This document shows, in pieces, positions 44,880 through 54,545 of a stretch of 64,000 nt of DNA. The DNA is from CAUZWH01 sp965224275 (GTDB lineage: Bacteria; Pseudomonadota; Alphaproteobacteria; SHVV01). Numbering within the stretch: the stretch's first letter is position 1; each line of letters starts with the position of its first letter. Below the pieces are notes generated by a model. The model saw only the letters and a program-made list of their open reading frames with translations, was not told where the DNA came from and searched no databases. Made by a program: the position numbers and the translations under genes. The DNA is taken from the NCBI GenBank assembly GCA_965224275.1, contig CBDCYR010000008.1, forward strand, positions 1 to 64,000. The letters are read 5' to 3'.

Positions 44880-47800
44880 GTGCGGCTGCCACGCTTCGTC
44901 GCGTGGTTCGGCCGGACTCCGAGCGATGCTGCGGTCACGTCCGCGATCATTGCCGAACAACTTCGCTATCTGCGCCGTCATCTCCTGGCGACCGGCTGTA
45001 TCCAAATCGTCCTGGCGTCGCTGGTCGCGGCTGTGGCGTTCGGCCACGTGCCATTGGGTGTCCTCGTCGCGTGGACGATTGTCGTTTGGGTACTGGGCCT
45101 GCGCAGCATGCGCAGCTGGCTGCGTCATCGACACAAGCCGGCGAGTACGGCTCCGAGCGAACGCTATATCGATCGCGCGAATCTATCGGCGCTCGTCACC
45201 GGATTGATTTGGGCCGTGCCCGGCGTATTTCTGTTCGTGCCCACCAACCTTCCCCTGCAATTGTTTGTGTTGTTCGTCATTGGGGGAATGGCGGCGGGCG
45301 CCACAGCCGGTCTATCGACCCTTCCTGTGGTGTGGTCGGGCTTCGTGGTGCTCTCGCTATTTCCCATCACGATTCAGTTCCTGCTCGTCCGAGAACCGCT
45401 ACACCTCATGTTTGCGGCGCTTTCGTTAGTGACGCTGGTGACGCTATTCGTGATGGCGCGTGTCAACTATCAAGCGTTTGCCGAAGGCATCGCCAACCGT
45501 ATGCGGCTCGATGCGCTGGCCAAGGAAATCGAGGCGACGCGGGAACAATTGCGCGACGCGATCGAAAGCACGTCGGATGGATTTGTTCTGTTTGATCCCG
45601 ACGATCGGTTGATCATGTGCAACAGTCGCTACCGCGATATCTATGCATCCATCGCGGATGTTATCGAGCCCGGCGTTCGTTTCGAGCACGTTCTGCGCAC
45701 CGCGCACCAGCGGGGTCGATTTGCCAACATCGACGACGATCTTGAGAACTGGATTGCCACACGTCTCGAGCGACACAGAACATCGGGCGGATACTTCGAT
45801 CAAGTCTTGACCGACGGTCGAACCGTGCGGGTTAGCGAGCGATCGACGGCGGAAGGTGGCGTCGTTGGGGTTCATACGGAAATAACCGATCGTGTAAATG
45901 CTCAGCAGGCATTGAATGATCAACGCGCATTCCTGCAGAAAGTCGTCGATACGATTCCGGCAATCGTCAACGTCAAAGACCAGTTTGGCCGCTATGTTCT
46001 CGCCAACGCCTATCTCGCTAACCTTTATGGCATACCCAGCAAGGACGTTTTGGGACGGCTTGCCGCCGACCTTGATCCAGTGGTCGACGGACGTGTTCGG
46101 GACACCGAAGAGCAAGCCCTGACGCCAAGCGAGACTCGTTCCTACGTCGAGGAGGCTCGTGATCTAGGCATTAACGGGGATACCTGGATCACAACCCGCG
46201 TGCCGCTGCCCAGCGAAGACGGTGACGCCGAATACCTGCTTACGGTCTCGTTTGATATCTCTGAGCAGAAGCGCGTTGAACGCGAGCATCGCGCGAGTGA
46301 GACAAGGTATCGCAGCCTCGTTGAGTCCGCGCCCGATGCCATTCTCATTAACTGCGACGGCAAGATTACCTTTGCCAACGCTTACGCCCTGCGTTTGTTT
46401 GGATCGGCAAATGCCTCAGACTTGATCGGCTCCAGCACGCTCGATCGTGTCCACCCGGACTATCGCGGCACTGCCGCAGACAGGATCGCCGCGGTCTTGT
46501 CTCGCGAGACCGATGTATCGCCCGCTATGGAGCAAAAACTGCTGCGACTGGACGGATCCATCATTGCCGTGGAAACCCGCGGTGGCCTGATCGAATGGGA
46601 AGGGCGCCCCGCGGTTCAGGTCGTCATTCGTGACGTCACAGAACGTAATCAAACCGAACAGGAGTTGCGCGAAAGCGAACGACGCTATCGGACGCTCGTC
46701 GAGCAATCGCCCGATGCGATCGTCATCAACCAGGAGGCGCACATCGTATTTGCCAATCAGGCGGCGCTGCGCTTGTTTGGCGCGGCGAGCGAGGCGGACT
46801 TGCTCGGCCTGCCGGCTGAACAATTCGTTCACCCCGATTTACGGCAACGAGCCCATGAACGGGTGGGCCGCGTGCTTAAGCTCGGCGGGGGATTGCCGCT
46901 TTCCGAGACCCGATTGCTGCGTCTAAACGGAGACCCGCTCGACGTTGAAATCACTGGCACCACCATTACGTGGGGCGGGCACCAAGCGGTTCAACTGATG
47001 ATGCGCGATATCAGCGACCGCAAGCGAACCGAAGCCGCGCTGCATCTGACTCAATTTTCTGTCGATCATGCCGCCGACGCGGTGTTTTGGATCCGCCCCT
47101 CGGGCGGCATTGCCTACGCCAATCACTCAGCCTGCCGGTTACTTGGCTATGGCCACGCGGAACTGATGGACATGACGATCGATCGCATCGACCCCGAGAT
47201 GTCGCTGACGGCATGGGGGCAGTTCGTTGAACGAACCCGACAAGCTGAGTTCCAACTTGTCCACGAACGCCGAATGCGGACCAAAGTGGGCCATCTCGTG
47301 CCCGTTGAAATCTCCCAGAACTTCCTCGAGTTTGGCGACGACGCCTACATATTTGCGTTTACCCGCGATATCTCCTCGCGCCGGGCAGCGGAAGATCGTG
47401 CCCGACGCCACGAAGCCGATCTTGCCCAGGTATTGCGCACGACCACGGTCGGTGAAATGGCCTCGGCCTTGGCTGAGCAGCTCAAGCGACCCCTCGATTC
47501 GATCGCGTCTGCCGCTGAAGAGTCGCTTGAGCGGATTCGCGCCGGATCGGCCGCGCCCGAGGAATTGACCGACATCCTCGAGCGCGCCAGTGACGATGTC
47601 GCCTATGCCTCGGGTGTGGTTAGCGACATCGGCGCGTTCGTTCGCCGCTCGGCACCGGCGCGCCACCTGGTCGATGCCAACGAGTTGGTTCGCGACACCC
47701 TGGCGCTCGCGACATCGGAGCTCGACGCTAGCGATGTGGTGTGTCGATTGGACCTGACAACCAGCCTTCCGCGCGTACCGATCGACGAGATCGAGATCGA

Positions 47801-48122
47801 GCAGGTGATTCTCAATATCGTGAGAAACGGTATCGAAGCCATGGACGGCATGCGTCCGAGCGAGCGCACGCTAACCATGTGCACCGGTCTGGCTAGCGAA
47901 CACGAGGTGGAAATCGCAATTACCGATAGCGGACCGGGTCTTCCTTTCGAGGCGCTGGCCAAGATGTTCGACCCGTTTTTCAGCACCAAGCCCAAACACC
48001 TTGGCATGGGCCTGACAATTGCCCGGTCCCTGGTTGAAGCGCATCAGGGCCGGCTGTGGGCGACTCAAAACCCGAATGGCGGCGCCACATTTCGCATTGC
48101 GCTCGCGATCGAACTGCTATGA
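44880..48122 (+). CDS. Multi-PAS membrane sensor kinase without phospho-acceptor His
   Basis: The 1080-residue protein has about six N-terminal transmembrane segments (residues 25-200), then five PAS domains (starting near residues 222, 350, 475, 605 and 725; PAS 3 and 4 are close copies: SLVESAPDAILINCDGK and RTLVEQSPDAIVINQEAH). The dimerisation region reads VGEMASALAEQLKRPLDSI; related kinases have A-H-E-L-N-Q-P-L, so the His is Glu 866 here. The ATPase domain keeps NIVRNGIEAMDG, TDSGPGLP, FDPFFSTKP and LGMGLTIARS. ATP binding is expected, but His phosphorylation at the usual site is not. The GTG start lies two bases after the aldolase stop. Confidence 0.85.
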   Translation: MRLPRFVAWFGRTPSDAAVTSAIIAEQLRYLRRHLLATGCIQIVLASLVAAVAFGHVPLGVLVAWTIVVWVLGLRSMRSWLRHRHKPASTAPSERYIDRANLSALVTGLIWAVPGVFLFVPTNLPLQLFVLFVIGGMAAGATAGLSTLPVVWSGFVVLSLFPITIQFLLVREPLHLMFAALSLVTLVTLFVMARVNYQAFAEGIANRMRLDALAKEIEATREQLRDAIESTSDGFVLFDPDDRLIMCNSRYRDIYASIADVIEPGVRFEHVLRTAHQRGRFANIDDDLENWIATRLERHRTSGGYFDQVLTDGRTVRVSERSTAEGGVVGVHTEITDRVNAQQALNDQRAFLQKVVDTIPAIVNVKDQFGRYVLANAYLANLYGIPSKDVLGRLAADLDPVVDGRVRDTEEQALTPSETRSYVEEARDLGINGDTWITTRVPLPSEDGDAEYLLTVSFDISEQKRVEREHRASETRYRSLVESAPDAILINCDGKITFANAYALRLFGSANASDLIGSSTLDRVHPDYRGTAADRIAAVLSRETDVSPAMEQKLLRLDGSIIAVETRGGLIEWEGRPAVQVVIRDVTERNQTEQELRESERRYRTLVEQSPDAIVINQEAHIVFANQAALRLFGAASEADLLGLPAEQFVHPDLRQRAHERVGRVLKLGGGLPLSETRLLRLNGDPLDVEITGTTITWGGHQAVQLMMRDISDRKRTEAALHLTQFSVDHAADAVFWIRPSGGIAYANHSACRLLGYGHAELMDMTIDRIDPEMSLTAWGQFVERTRQAEFQLVHERRMRTKVGHLVPVEISQNFLEFGDDAYIFAFTRDISSRRAAEDRARRHEADLAQVLRTTTVGEMASALAEQLKRPLDSIASAAEESLERIRAGSAAPEELTDILERASDDVAYASGVVSDIGAFVRRSAPARHLVDANELVRDTLALATSELDASDVVCRLDLTTSLPRVPIDEIEIEQVILNIVRNGIEAMDGMRPSERTLTMCTGLASEHEVEIAITDSGPGLPFEALAKMFDPFFSTKPKHLGMGLTIARSLVEAHQGRLWATQNPNGGATFRIALAIELL

Positions 48123-48211
48123 CACCTCGTGCGAATTTTTTTTCGAGAGCACGTCGAATCGCCCTCGCCCCATACGTCTTATCTATGTGACGTTTGCAAT
48201 AGGAGGGATCG

Positions 48212-48562
48212 ATGGCGCAATACATCATGCTTTTACACCAGGGCGACTTTGACTTTAGCGGGCATTCACCCGAAGACATGCAGGCCGTGGTTGCGAAATA
48301 TGGCAAGTGGGCCCAGGATTTAGGGCAGGCCGGCAAGCTGATCGGCGGCGAGAAGCTGGCCGACAATGCCGGCAAAGTGCTACGCCCCAATGGTGGCGAG
48401 GTGTCGGTGACTGATGGCCCGTTCAGCGAGACCAAGGAAATGATCGGCGGGTATTTTGTAATCGAGGCGGAGAGCTTTGACGAAGCCGTCGAAATTTCGA
48501 GGTCATGCCCGCATATTGACTACAACGGCCCGATCGAACTGCGCGAAATCGACAAGCACTAA
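48212..48562 (+). CDS. YCII/DGPF-domain protein
   Basis: A 116-residue YCII-related protein: YIMLLHQGDFDFSGHSPEDM at the N-terminus and the diagnostic VTDGPFSETKEMIGGYFVIEAESFDEA in sequence order, ending CPHIDYNGPIELREI. Such proteins are usually encoded directly beside ECF42-type sigma factors, as accessory or target genes. Here the sigma gene is 1.1 kb further on and an oppositely oriented LLM oxidoreductase lies between. The ATG follows AGGAGGGA. Confidence 0.88.
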   Translation: MAQYIMLLHQGDFDFSGHSPEDMQAVVAKYGKWAQDLGQAGKLIGGEKLADNAGKVLRPNGGEVSVTDGPFSETKEMIGGYFVIEAESFDEAVEISRSCPHIDYNGPIELREIDKH

Positions 48563-48644
48563 CCACGCGTCTTAGTCGTAGGGTAAGTGGGGAAGCGTCG
48601 CGTTCGGCGGTTTCCCACCGCTGCGGCTACGCTTGGCCGTCATG

Positions 48645-49691
48645 TCATGCGTGCTCGAGGCGAGGGACGACGTCGTTGGCAAAGGTGTCGACGAAATCGA
48701 AGCGATCAGCTTCGTTGCCGCCGACGAAGATCGTCCAGTTGCACATGCCGGCCTCGTGATACGCCTCGAAGCGCGCGGCCACGTCGTCGGGCGTGCCCCA
48801 CAGGCCCGGCGCACGGGAAATCAGCCAGTCGTATAATCCCAATCGCTTGGCACGTTCCACCAGGATGCGGGGACGGTCTGGGGTTTTGTAGATGGCGTCG
48901 ATGTCGTGGGTATCGGCGTTCATCTCGCGGAGCGCGTCATGATACGCGTCGGGGATGCCTTTGCCGGCGAGCGTCCCTTCGGTCAGCCACTGCGGCGACC
49001 AACCCAGCGTCGTCGCCTTTGCCTCCTCAATCGACGCGGCGAAAAATACCTGTGCGTTCCACCACACATCGAAGGAGTCCGGTTTGCGCCCGGCTGACTC
49101 CAGCCCATCGGCGATCGCTTGCCGGGCCCGGGCGAGATCGTCGGGTGCAAAACCGACATAGGCGATCACGCCGTCCGCCACTTCGGCCGCCATTTGCAGC
49201 GTTTTGGGTCCGGCGCAAGCGACATAGATGGGGATATCGAGGGGTGGTGTCCACTTATCCCACTGGGCGCTGAAGGTTTGGCCCTGCCACTGCGCCGCCT
49301 CGCCGCGCAGCAGCGCTTTCACCGCCTCGATATATTCGCGCAGTTGCGCGACCGGTGCGGGTTTTAAGCCGACGGTCCACAACGCACTATCGCCGGCGGC
49401 GATGCCAAGCACGATGCGGCCCGGTGCGAGGTCGTTGAGCGCGATCATCCCCGCCGCTGTGACCGAGGGGTGGCGCGTGATCGGGTTTGTCACCGCCGTG
49501 AAGATCCGTGCCTGAGAGGTGCTGAGCGCGCAGCAGGTTGCCGAGACGAACATCTCACGCAGGAACACGGGCGAGTCGGGTACGCCGACCATGTCAAAGC
49601 CAGCTGTGTCGCACGCCTGCCACCAGCGCCGTGCATCGTCGAGCGTCCACAGATGGGGCTGATATAATCCGAACTTGAACCGTTTCGTCAT
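48645..49691 (-). CDS. LLM-class flavin-dependent oxidoreductase, paralogue 2
   Basis: A 348-residue luciferase-like TIM-barrel oxidoreductase: WWQACDTAGFDMVGVPDSP, VTNPITRHPSVTAAGMIAL, LAPGRIVLGIAAGDSALW, IYVACAGPKTLQMAAEVADG, ADTHDIDAIY and YDWLISRAPGLWGT. It shares all these blocks with the protein of 24830-25894, so both come from one duplication. The ATG at 49691 is preferred (MTKRFKFGLYQP); the frame opens at 49709. It diverges from the ECF42 sigma gene with about 31 bases between starts. Substrate unknown. Confidence 0.9.
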   Translation of the reverse strand: MTKRFKFGLYQPHLWTLDDARRWWQACDTAGFDMVGVPDSPVFLREMFVSATCCALSTSQARIFTAVTNPITRHPSVTAAGMIALNDLAPGRIVLGIAAGDSALWTVGLKPAPVAQLREYIEAVKALLRGEAAQWQGQTFSAQWDKWTPPLDIPIYVACAGPKTLQMAAEVADGVIAYVGFAPDDLARARQAIADGLESAGRKPDSFDVWWNAQVFFAASIEEAKATTLGWSPQWLTEGTLAGKGIPDAYHDALREMNADTHDIDAIYKTPDRPRILVERAKRLGLYDWLISRAPGLWGTPDDVAARFEAYHEAGMCNWTIFVGGNEADRFDFVDTFANDVVPRLEHA

Positions 49692-49722
49692 GAACTCCCC
49701 CTGGGGCATTGAGCGTAAGAAT

Positions 49723-50979
49723 ATGCAAGAACGCCCGATTAGCGAACTCGTCGACCATTTGTTTCGCCATCAGGCCGGTCGGTTGACCTCTGCGCTCACC
49801 CGCGTTTTCGGCGCAGAGAATCTCGATCTTGCCGAAGACGTTACCCAGGAAGCTCTGATTAAGGCGCTGCGAAATTGGACCATTCGCGGCGTTCCCGACG
49901 ATCCCGCGGCCTGGTTGTATCGCGTCGCGCGCAATGCCGCGCTCGATGCACTGCGCCGTCGTACGGTGGTTCGCACCCACGAACCCGAGATCGTCGAGCT
50001 GTTCGAAGCCCGCCTCGACGATGCACGCGCGCATTACTTCGCGGGTGAAATTGTCGACGATCAGTTGCGCATGATGTTTACGTGCTGCCATCCCTCGATC
50101 CCGCCCGACGCGCGCATTGCGCTTACGCTGAAGACGGTCGGCGGATTCAGTGTCGAGGAGATCGCGGGCGCGTTTCTTGCGCGGCCGACCACCATCTCCC
50201 AGCGCCTGGTGCGGGCCAAACGCACGATCCGCAAGCTCGCTATTCCTTTCTCGGTTCCTGGACCTGGGGAGCTTGCAGAGCGTCTCGAGTCCGTTCTCGG
50301 GGTCCTTTACCTGATGTTCAACGAGGGTTACCACGCCCAGCGAGGCGAAAATCTGGTGCGGGAAGATCTGTGTATCGAAGCCACCCGTCTAGCCGAGCTG
50401 GTCGCCGATCATGCAGTGACGGGCGTCGCACAAACGCATGCGCTGGTTGCGCTCATGCGGCTGCAAGGGTCACGTTTGGCGTCGCGCCTCGACGGCAACG
50501 GCGACTTGTTGCTGCTGGCGGATCAGGATCGTGCGACGTGGAACACCGATTGGATTGAGCGTGGCCTGCGCTATCTCGAAACCGCCGCCGACGGCGACCA
50601 TCTGACCACGTATCACCTGGAAGCCGGCATCGCCGCCTGCCACGCCACCGCCACGAGCTTCGATGAAACGAACTGGGCCGACATCGTCGGCTACTACGAT
50701 CAACTCGTACGCCTCAACGACTCACCCATCGTCGCGCTCAATCGAGCGGTCGCTGTCGCAATGCTGGACGGTGCACGAGCGGGTCTGGCGCAAATCGACG
50801 ATGTGGCGGCGCATCCTGCCTTGCGCGACTACTATTTGCTGCCGGCAACCCGCGGTGAATTGAAGCGGCGCTTGGGCGACTATGCCGACGCCGCGAGCGA
50901 ATATCGTAACGCGCTTCGTCTGGCGGAGGCCGAACCGGTGCGCCGCTTTATCGAAAAGCGATTGGCCTCCCTAAATTAG
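49723..50979 (+). CDS. ECF-type RNA polymerase sigma factor, ECF42-like
   Basis: A 418-residue sigma factor with region 2 (ALTRVFGAENLDLAEDVTQEA), region 4 (EEIAGAFLARPTTISQRLVRAKRTI) and the long C-terminal extension with VLYLMFNEGYHAQRGE that marks the ECF41/42 groups; its TPR-like C-terminal part ends YRNALRLAEAEPVRRF. These are normally paired with YCII proteins and lack a classical anti-sigma factor. The start is uncertain: ATG 49723 fits the domain start, while an ATG at 49690 would overlap the divergent LLM start. Confidence 0.9.
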   Translation: MQERPISELVDHLFRHQAGRLTSALTRVFGAENLDLAEDVTQEALIKALRNWTIRGVPDDPAAWLYRVARNAALDALRRRTVVRTHEPEIVELFEARLDDARAHYFAGEIVDDQLRMMFTCCHPSIPPDARIALTLKTVGGFSVEEIAGAFLARPTTISQRLVRAKRTIRKLAIPFSVPGPGELAERLESVLGVLYLMFNEGYHAQRGENLVREDLCIEATRLAELVADHAVTGVAQTHALVALMRLQGSRLASRLDGNGDLLLLADQDRATWNTDWIERGLRYLETAADGDHLTTYHLEAGIAACHATATSFDETNWADIVGYYDQLVRLNDSPIVALNRAVAVAMLDGARAGLAQIDDVAAHPALRDYYLLPATRGELKRRLGDYADAASEYRNALRLAEAEPVRRFIEKRLASLN

Positions 50980-51001
50980 CTGCTTCTGCAGCCTGGCACG
51001 G

Positions 51002-52183
51002 TTATGAGAACTTGCGCGGTCCGGGGTCGCGCAGGATCTGCATGGTCGCGCAATCCATGCCGCCGGCCATGCGGTTGTATTCGCTGTAATCCACCGCGAT
51101 AACCTCAACGCCGGCCGCGCGAACTCGCTTGATGGTCTCCTTGGCTTCCTGGTGCATCAGCACCAGTCCAGGTTCGAGGATCACACCGTTGCAGGCATCG
51201 TGGGTCATCTGCTCCTCGGGTGCCGCCTCGATCAACGTATAGCCGTTTGCCCACAGCCAGGCGCAGGTATCGACATCCAGTCCGGCCGGGTAAACCAGCA
51301 CTTTGTCGATATCGAGCGGCGCAATAACCATGTCGGTGTGAGCACTGGTGCCGGTTTGCCGGTCGCCATAGGTGACCCCCGGCGTATAGACCTTCTGAAT
51401 ATGTAGATCTTCGCCACAGGCGCGCCGCATCACCGGGTCGAGTTGTGCCATTCCCTCTTCATTGGTTTCCACGCTGAGCGCTTGTACGTAAACGTCGTCG
51501 GCGAGAAACACCCCGCGCACGAACGTGCCTGTGCCGATGATCGTCAGCAGCACCGGGATACCGAGATTCCAAAATGCCCAGCGCGCGAGATATTCGGTGC
51601 GGCCGAAGCCGGATACGGGCGCCAATGCATACCCTTTCTTGCCGATCACGGAGCCGCCGGGAAGCACCGTCAGTTCGGCCGCCGAATGAAGATTGGTCAT
51701 CGGCCCGAACGCAGCCATCGGCTTTTCCGGATACTCGATCCAGTAGACCGAGATGCCATGCCGTTCGTAGATCTCAGCCAACTTGCCCTGCTGGTCGTGC
51801 AGTTTGGCAACATCCATGCGATCGGCGTTCATGTGCCCATCGCGCCGCATGTAAGCCGGATCTTCGACGAAATAAGGATGTTCTCCATAGTCGTCGTGCT
51901 CGGAGACTCGCACCAAACCGACCTCGCGCAATTTGCCGATGCCGGCCGAGCCGCATTTGCGGCCGAACAACTGGTCGTAATAATCGAGGTAGTCGTAGTC
52001 GTGCCAATCGAACGGATTCTGTTCGAGACTCTTTCCCTTGCCTTGGTAAAACGGCACGTCGTTTAACGTCCAGTTGCGACCACGCTGACGCTCTTGCCAC
52101 GCGTCATATTCGGTCACCGTGAATTCCTGGCTGCGCCGCGCCTTCGGTAGTGGCGGGCCGTTGCGACCATCTGTCGAACTCAT
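51002..52183 (-). CDS. Amidinotransferase/arginine-deiminase-family protein
   Basis: The 393-residue protein has the pentein-fold landmarks of arginine deiminases, dimethylarginine hydrolases and amidinotransferases: FVEDPAYMRRDG, MTNLHSAAELTVLPGGSVIG, the His in GTSAHTDMVIAPLD and, near the C-terminus, the presumed nucleophile Cys in MAGGMDCATMQILRDP. It acts on guanidino or amidino substrates in this family; the substrate here is unknown. The ATG at 52183 follows GGGAGGA; the upstream open frame reaching 52495 belongs to the overlapping gene region. It lies 43 bases after the OCD-family gene and is likely co-transcribed with it. Confidence 0.75.
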   Translation of the reverse strand: MSSTDGRNGPPLPKARRSQEFTVTEYDAWQERQRGRNWTLNDVPFYQGKGKSLEQNPFDWHDYDYLDYYDQLFGRKCGSAGIGKLREVGLVRVSEHDDYGEHPYFVEDPAYMRRDGHMNADRMDVAKLHDQQGKLAEIYERHGISVYWIEYPEKPMAAFGPMTNLHSAAELTVLPGGSVIGKKGYALAPVSGFGRTEYLARWAFWNLGIPVLLTIIGTGTFVRGVFLADDVYVQALSVETNEEGMAQLDPVMRRACGEDLHIQKVYTPGVTYGDRQTGTSAHTDMVIAPLDIDKVLVYPAGLDVDTCAWLWANGYTLIEAAPEEQMTHDACNGVILEPGLVLMHQEAKETIKRVRAAGVEVIAVDYSEYNRMAGGMDCATMQILRDPGPRKFS

Positions 52184-52226
52184 CCGATCCTCCCGTAGAA
52201 ACTCGACGACGAAGACCTGTGGGGCG

Positions 52227-53336
52227 TCAGGCCCGCATGTCCTCCATGAACCATTCGGTCGGCATCTCGCGGGCGCCGCCGGCCGCGACGACGTTGCGGT
52301 AGATGCGACCGCCGACCGACGCGAACTGAATGCCTTGGTTGCCGTTATTGTAGTAGAAAGTGATCTGGTCGCGATCAACCCGCCCCGCCACCGTTCCATT
52401 GGCGAGGTCGGCGAAATGCGCGTAATTCTCGACCGGGAGACGGTAGGGACTGTCCTCGGGAATACGTTCCATTTCGGCCTCGCTGCCGCCAACAAATGCG
52501 GTCCAGCTTAGCCCGGACGTGCGGCGTACCCGCAGCGACTCCTGATCGGCCGACAGGTGCATGCAATCGATCCCTTGACGAATCCTAACGTCAAAGCGCG
52601 CCGCCGCCTCGTGGCTGGTTTCCTGGGTCTGTAGCGCGACGACGTGCATGCCGGGCTCGAGCCAGTCGGCGTCATAGACCGGTTGCATCGAATCGGTACA
52701 CGGCGAGAGAATATCGACGCCGCGGATCGCCTCACGCGTGCTGGCGACCGGTGTGACCTCGATCCCGAAACGCTCACTCATCTCGGCCGCATAGGCCTCC
52801 CGGTTGGCGGGTGTTGGGCTGTAGACCTTGACCTGGCGGATATCTCGAACCTCCAGATAAGCCTCCAGATGCGTGCGCGCCATCTCGCCCGAGCCCAGCA
52901 TTCCCACGACGTGAGAGTCTTCGCGCGATAAGTACTTAACCCCCAGCCCAGCGCCACCCGCGACTCGCATGTGTTGCACCCAGCCGTCGTTCAGGATGGC
53001 CAGGGGTTCTGCGTTTTCCGTGCTAAACAGATAAACCAGCCCGCACCATCGGCCGGGTTGCCCCGACCATTCTTCCTCGGTCCAGGTTCCGTCTTCATGT
53101 CGTGGCCACACGACGATGCCCGAGATCACGCGCATGGCGTAGATCCCGTCATAGGCGCCTTCCATTGAGGAGAAGCGAAAATAGCCATCGTCTCGCTCGC
53201 ATGGAAAACAAAGATCGGTTTTGGGACGTTGGACCGAACCACCGGCTGGGATCTTTCTGAAGGCATCTTCCTGAACGGCGATGCACTCCGCCATGGTCAG
53301 GTTCTGCTTCTGAACATCGTTATGAATGAACAACAT
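52227..53336 (-). CDS. Ornithine cyclodeaminase/mu-crystallin-family dehydrogenase
   Basis: A 369-residue OCD-family protein: MLFIHNDVQKQNLTMAECI, VYLFSTENAEPLAILNDGWVQHMRVAGG, a Rossmann motif VGMLGSGEMARTHLEAY, QVKVYSPTPANREAYAAEM and VDILSPCTDSMQPVYDADWL. Relatives use NAD to convert ornithine to proline or reduce cyclic imines. With the adjoining amidinotransferase-family gene it suggests degradation of an arginine-like compound (inference). The ATG at 53336 has GGAGG eight bases before it. It is divergent from the TAXI protein gene. Confidence 0.85.
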   Translation of the reverse strand: MLFIHNDVQKQNLTMAECIAVQEDAFRKIPAGGSVQRPKTDLCFPCERDDGYFRFSSMEGAYDGIYAMRVISGIVVWPRHEDGTWTEEEWSGQPGRWCGLVYLFSTENAEPLAILNDGWVQHMRVAGGAGLGVKYLSREDSHVVGMLGSGEMARTHLEAYLEVRDIRQVKVYSPTPANREAYAAEMSERFGIEVTPVASTREAIRGVDILSPCTDSMQPVYDADWLEPGMHVVALQTQETSHEAAARFDVRIRQGIDCMHLSADQESLRVRRTSGLSWTAFVGGSEAEMERIPEDSPYRLPVENYAHFADLANGTVAGRVDRDQITFYYNNGNQGIQFASVGGRIYRNVVAAGGAREMPTEWFMEDMRA

Positions 53337-53495
53337 CGAGGGACCTCCGAAATTTCCGATGCTTCTTTGATCGCTGTGCACGTCTGGCTGGCTTGGCGCG
53401 GCTTCGGTCGCACTGCTATCTTTGGCGTGGGTGCCACTTAGAACACAGCTTCGCGTCATTTCGACGCTCAGACAACACACAGGGGAGGAGTACTC

Positions 53496-54512
53496 ATGAA
53501 ACGTATCGTAGCGATAGCAGTCTGCTTTGTTTTCGCGATCATCGTCCTACCGAATGCCTATGCCGGCATGGCCGATAAGGAGCCCTTCAAGGTCACCTCG
53601 ACCGGGTTTGGTGCCAAGGGGGCGTTCAAGGCCTTCGCCGAAGCCTTTCACGGGATCTACCGGCACGCCTATCCGGGTACGGCGGCGACCGCCAAACCCT
53701 CATCGGTAGCCGGCGGCATGGTTGATGTCGCAGCGGGTAAGTCGGATGTCCACTACTCGATCACCACCATCGACTATGAGTATGGCCTCAACGGCACGGC
53801 GCCGTTCCAGGCCAAAATTCCAGACGGCGCGATGCTTCATATGTTCACGCTGATGGACAATCTCGACATGTACTTCGTTGCGCGCAAGGCATGGGCCGAC
53901 GACAACGGCATCAAAACCCTAGCTGATATTGCACGTGTCAAGCCGAAGATGAATCTCGGCATGAATCGCAAAGGCGTGCTCGTCACCAACGTCACGATCG
54001 CCGATATCTTCAAGGAATATGGCTTTACGCCCGAAGACGTTCTTAGTTGGGGCGGCAACATCGCCTACAACGCATCGCGTGCCAGCCTCAAGGATCTCCG
54101 CGACGGCAAGACCGATCTGATGATCGAGTTCGGGATTCATCCCGACGCCCGCATCGTCGACATCTCGAAAACCCGCGATCTGATGTGGCTTAGTCCCGAT
54201 CGCAGTGTGCTCGACAAGGTTGCTGCCAAGCGGGACATGCAGATCTACAGCATTCCTGGAAAGTACTACGACTTCCTCGGTGGCGACGCGACGACGCTAC
54301 GCACCGGCGCAACCGTCGCGGCTGGCAAGCACGTGTCCGATGAGGTGGTTTACAAGATGGTCAAAGCGGTGGCCGAGAACATCGATCGGGTCCACGCCAT
54401 CCACTCGGCGTTCCAGAAATACTCAAAAGACACCATGCTCGCCAAGCCGAAAGCGATGGGCTATCACCCGGGTGCGGCAAAATACTATCGCGAGCGCGGT
54501 TGGCTGAAGTAA
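53496..54512 (+). CDS. TAXI-family TRAP transporter solute-binding protein
   Basis: The 338-residue protein has a signal peptide (MKRIVAIAVCFVFAIIVLPNAYA) and TAXI-type features: FKVTSTGFGAKGAFKAFAEA, PSSVAGGMVDVAAGKSDVHYSI, IKTLADIARV and the C-terminal HPGAAKYYRERGWLK. TAXI proteins deliver substrates such as glutamate or related acids to a fused TRAP permease, which follows here. The ATG follows CAGGGGAGGAG. A strong hairpin separates it from the permease gene. Confidence 0.9.
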   Translation: MKRIVAIAVCFVFAIIVLPNAYAGMADKEPFKVTSTGFGAKGAFKAFAEAFHGIYRHAYPGTAATAKPSSVAGGMVDVAAGKSDVHYSITTIDYEYGLNGTAPFQAKIPDGAMLHMFTLMDNLDMYFVARKAWADDNGIKTLADIARVKPKMNLGMNRKGVLVTNVTIADIFKEYGFTPEDVLSWGGNIAYNASRASLKDLRDGKTDLMIEFGIHPDARIVDISKTRDLMWLSPDRSVLDKVAAKRDMQIYSIPGKYYDFLGGDATTLRTGATVAAGKHVSDEVVYKMVKAVAENIDRVHAIHSAFQKYSKDTMLAKPKAMGYHPGAAKYYRERGWLK

Positions 54513-54545
54513 TCCGCTCGTAGTTTAGTTCTCGTACTCTTGCTT

